A DNA stretch of 64,000 bases from the NCBI GenBank assembly GCA_032718475.1, contig JAUCBJ010000022.1:1-64000 (forward strand). Direction: 5' to 3'. The notes beneath the pieces are model-generated. The model had not been told where the DNA came from. It worked only from the letters and a program-made list of their open reading frames with translations, and ran no database searches. The DNA is from Nemertoderma westbladi (lineage: Eukaryota; Xenacoelomorpha; Nemertodermatida; Nemertodermatidae). The translations under genes and the position numbers were made by a program. Positions 63,001-64,000 of the stretch are shown piece by piece. Each line of letters opens with the position of its first letter. The stretch's first letter is position 1.

Positions 63001-64000
63001 TATGAAGGCAATGCTTCCCTTGCGGAAGCGCAATAGAATTCCTATAATTTTATTTGTCAAGTTAGGACCCTGTAAGAGGCAGTCATTAAGACATTCCCCC
63101 TTGTATCTGGCGGCGGCATCTTTTACAATGCGTATTGTGCCAGGTTTTGCTGCGCGCTCCACATAATGGTGCGGCAAGTAGTACGTTTGATTACTTACAT
63201 GTTGTTGCTCACTTAAATCTAGCTTTCTCGCGTAGCCTTTAGTTTCATATTCCTTTATCATATTATCATAAAGCAGATATTTATCCGGTTTACCTGTTAA
63301 TCTCTTTAATAACCCTTGTAACCTTACCTTAGCTAAGGGATAATTATTATGCAATACTGGTGGGCGCAATTTCCAGAGCATTCCTACGCAATAATGCCCA
63401 TTTATGAAACTAGTAGTGTCTTGTAGTATTTTTAGCGCCTTTTTGTCGTTCCTTGACATACTAAGTTCCTCATCCTTTAATTCTGAAGTATAAGTACTCT
63501 TCTCTGCTTGGCCATATTGCTCTAGTCCTAGGGATTGTAAAATTAGTGCGTTTGTCCCTTGTTGGAATTCCATATCTTCTTGAATGAAGTAATTATTACT
63601 CATTATTGGGTCTTCTTCCTGGTTTACTGGTCCAACGACACACCATCCAAATCGTGTTCGGATAGCTATGGGTGCTTCCGGGTCATCGACCTCTAGGATC
63701 TTGTCGTTTCTATGTACTTGAGGGTAATTCTGCCCAATTAGAATAGTAACCTGCGGTACATCTATATCGGGGTTTTCTAGTAGTGGGGTTAGATTCTGTA
63801 GATGTGGCCAGTTGTTTAAATTTAATTTAGTGTGGTCGTTACGATACTTATGGGTGTACTGGGAAACTACGTAAACATGTTTCATGTCTAAGAAGAATCC
63901 ACGTTTGGTCTGCATTTTGCCATCTACAGGGGTTACCTGGAATGATAGTTTACCAACTTGAACTAACTTACAGGGGTCGAATACCGTCTTGGCCTTTATT
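60052..64000 (-). pseudogene. pol: BEL/Pao pol polyprotein with one internal stop codon (5' end off the window)
   Basis: One frame runs from the right edge to the stop at 60,052-60,054, broken only by TAG at 62,929-62,931. Upstream of the TAG are the end of the DUF1758-type aspartic protease domain (LIGQNYPQVH, then GWCVVGPV) and the RT start, including YLPHHYV, VKDAAARYKGE and the catalytic ADIEGMY. The part after the TAG contains a 946-residue stretch from Met 62,892. In it, numbering from that Met, lie FYVDD (residues 42-46), RNase H acidic residues at about D224, E268, D298 and D344/345, an integrase HHCC zinc site (H580, H585, C615, C618), integrase D651, D714 and E763, and a DUF5641-type tail at about 845-940. 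The protease Asp-Ser/Thr-Gly site must lie beyond the edge. The stop follows LRFL, where relatives usually have Trp, so it looks like a point nonsense change. Confidence 0.88.

Larger units (their letters stand above)
59274..64000 (-). mobile_element. BEL/Pao LTR retrotransposon (3' portion)
   Basis: Minus-strand element made of pol, purine tract and 3' LTR, entering from the right edge. Gag, the protease active site and the 5' LTR lie outside the window. Domain order (protease, RT with YVDD, RNase H, integrase, DUF5641-type tail) is the standard BEL/Pao order. No envelope gene follows pol: only 39 nt separate the pol stop codon from the LTR. Coding integrity apart from one nonsense codon suggests a young insertion. 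Confidence 0.85.

Noticed and set aside
60443-63166. Plus-strand frames of 60-145 residues opposite pol
   Set aside because: They are antisense shadows of the long minus-strand pol frame.

Overview
This looks like a piece of a eukaryotic, animal chromosome. The evidence is a spliced FAM53-type gene, a BEL/Pao LTR retrotransposon, a LINE remnant, two foldback or MITE-like elements and a very large satellite array. There are no bacterial-style genes. AT-rich introns, short TAGGCCTA-like words and a TTAGG-like word near 55,157 hint at an invertebrate, perhaps an arthropod, but the species cannot be fixed from the sequence.

Region 1 (1-52,279) is one uninterrupted tandem array. It runs off the left edge, so its true size is unknown. 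It is built mainly from a 38-bp unit (A) and a 30-bp unit (B). A 32-bp unit (C) appears as two copies near 31 kb and becomes common from 43.6 kb. A, B and C are mixed into local higher-order repeats such as 68 bp (AB), 106 bp (AAB), 182 bp (4A+B), 250 bp (5A+2B), 258 bp (6A+B) and 326-516 bp blocks. A 680-bp stretch is duplicated without a difference at an offset of 720 bp. The last ~9 kb carry many variant units, as expected at a satellite edge. All apparent ORFs in the array are repetitive by-products and I call none of them genes.

Region 2 (52,280-55,433) is unique DNA holding a minus-strand FAM53-family gene in three coding exons (55,433-55,350; 54,965-54,905; 53,618-53,005). They join in phase into a 252-residue protein. 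Its 3' end is about 0.7 kb from the satellite and transcription points toward the array.

Region 3 (55,434-59,273) is non-coding DNA with transposon debris: a frameshifted LINE reverse-transcriptase C-terminus, a 632-bp GCGC-rich inverted-repeat element, and a ~277-bp foldback element with clustered TTGGAC palindromes.

Region 4 (59,274-64,000) is the 3' part of a BEL/Pao LTR retrotransposon on the minus strand: pol (protease tail, RT, RNase H, integrase) with a single in-frame TAG, a short purine tract and a probable 739-bp 3' LTR. The element continues past the right edge.

The genes do not form one pathway. The most notable features are the satellite's composite architecture, its strand-specific splice-donor-like motif, and its closeness to a conserved gene transcribed toward it.
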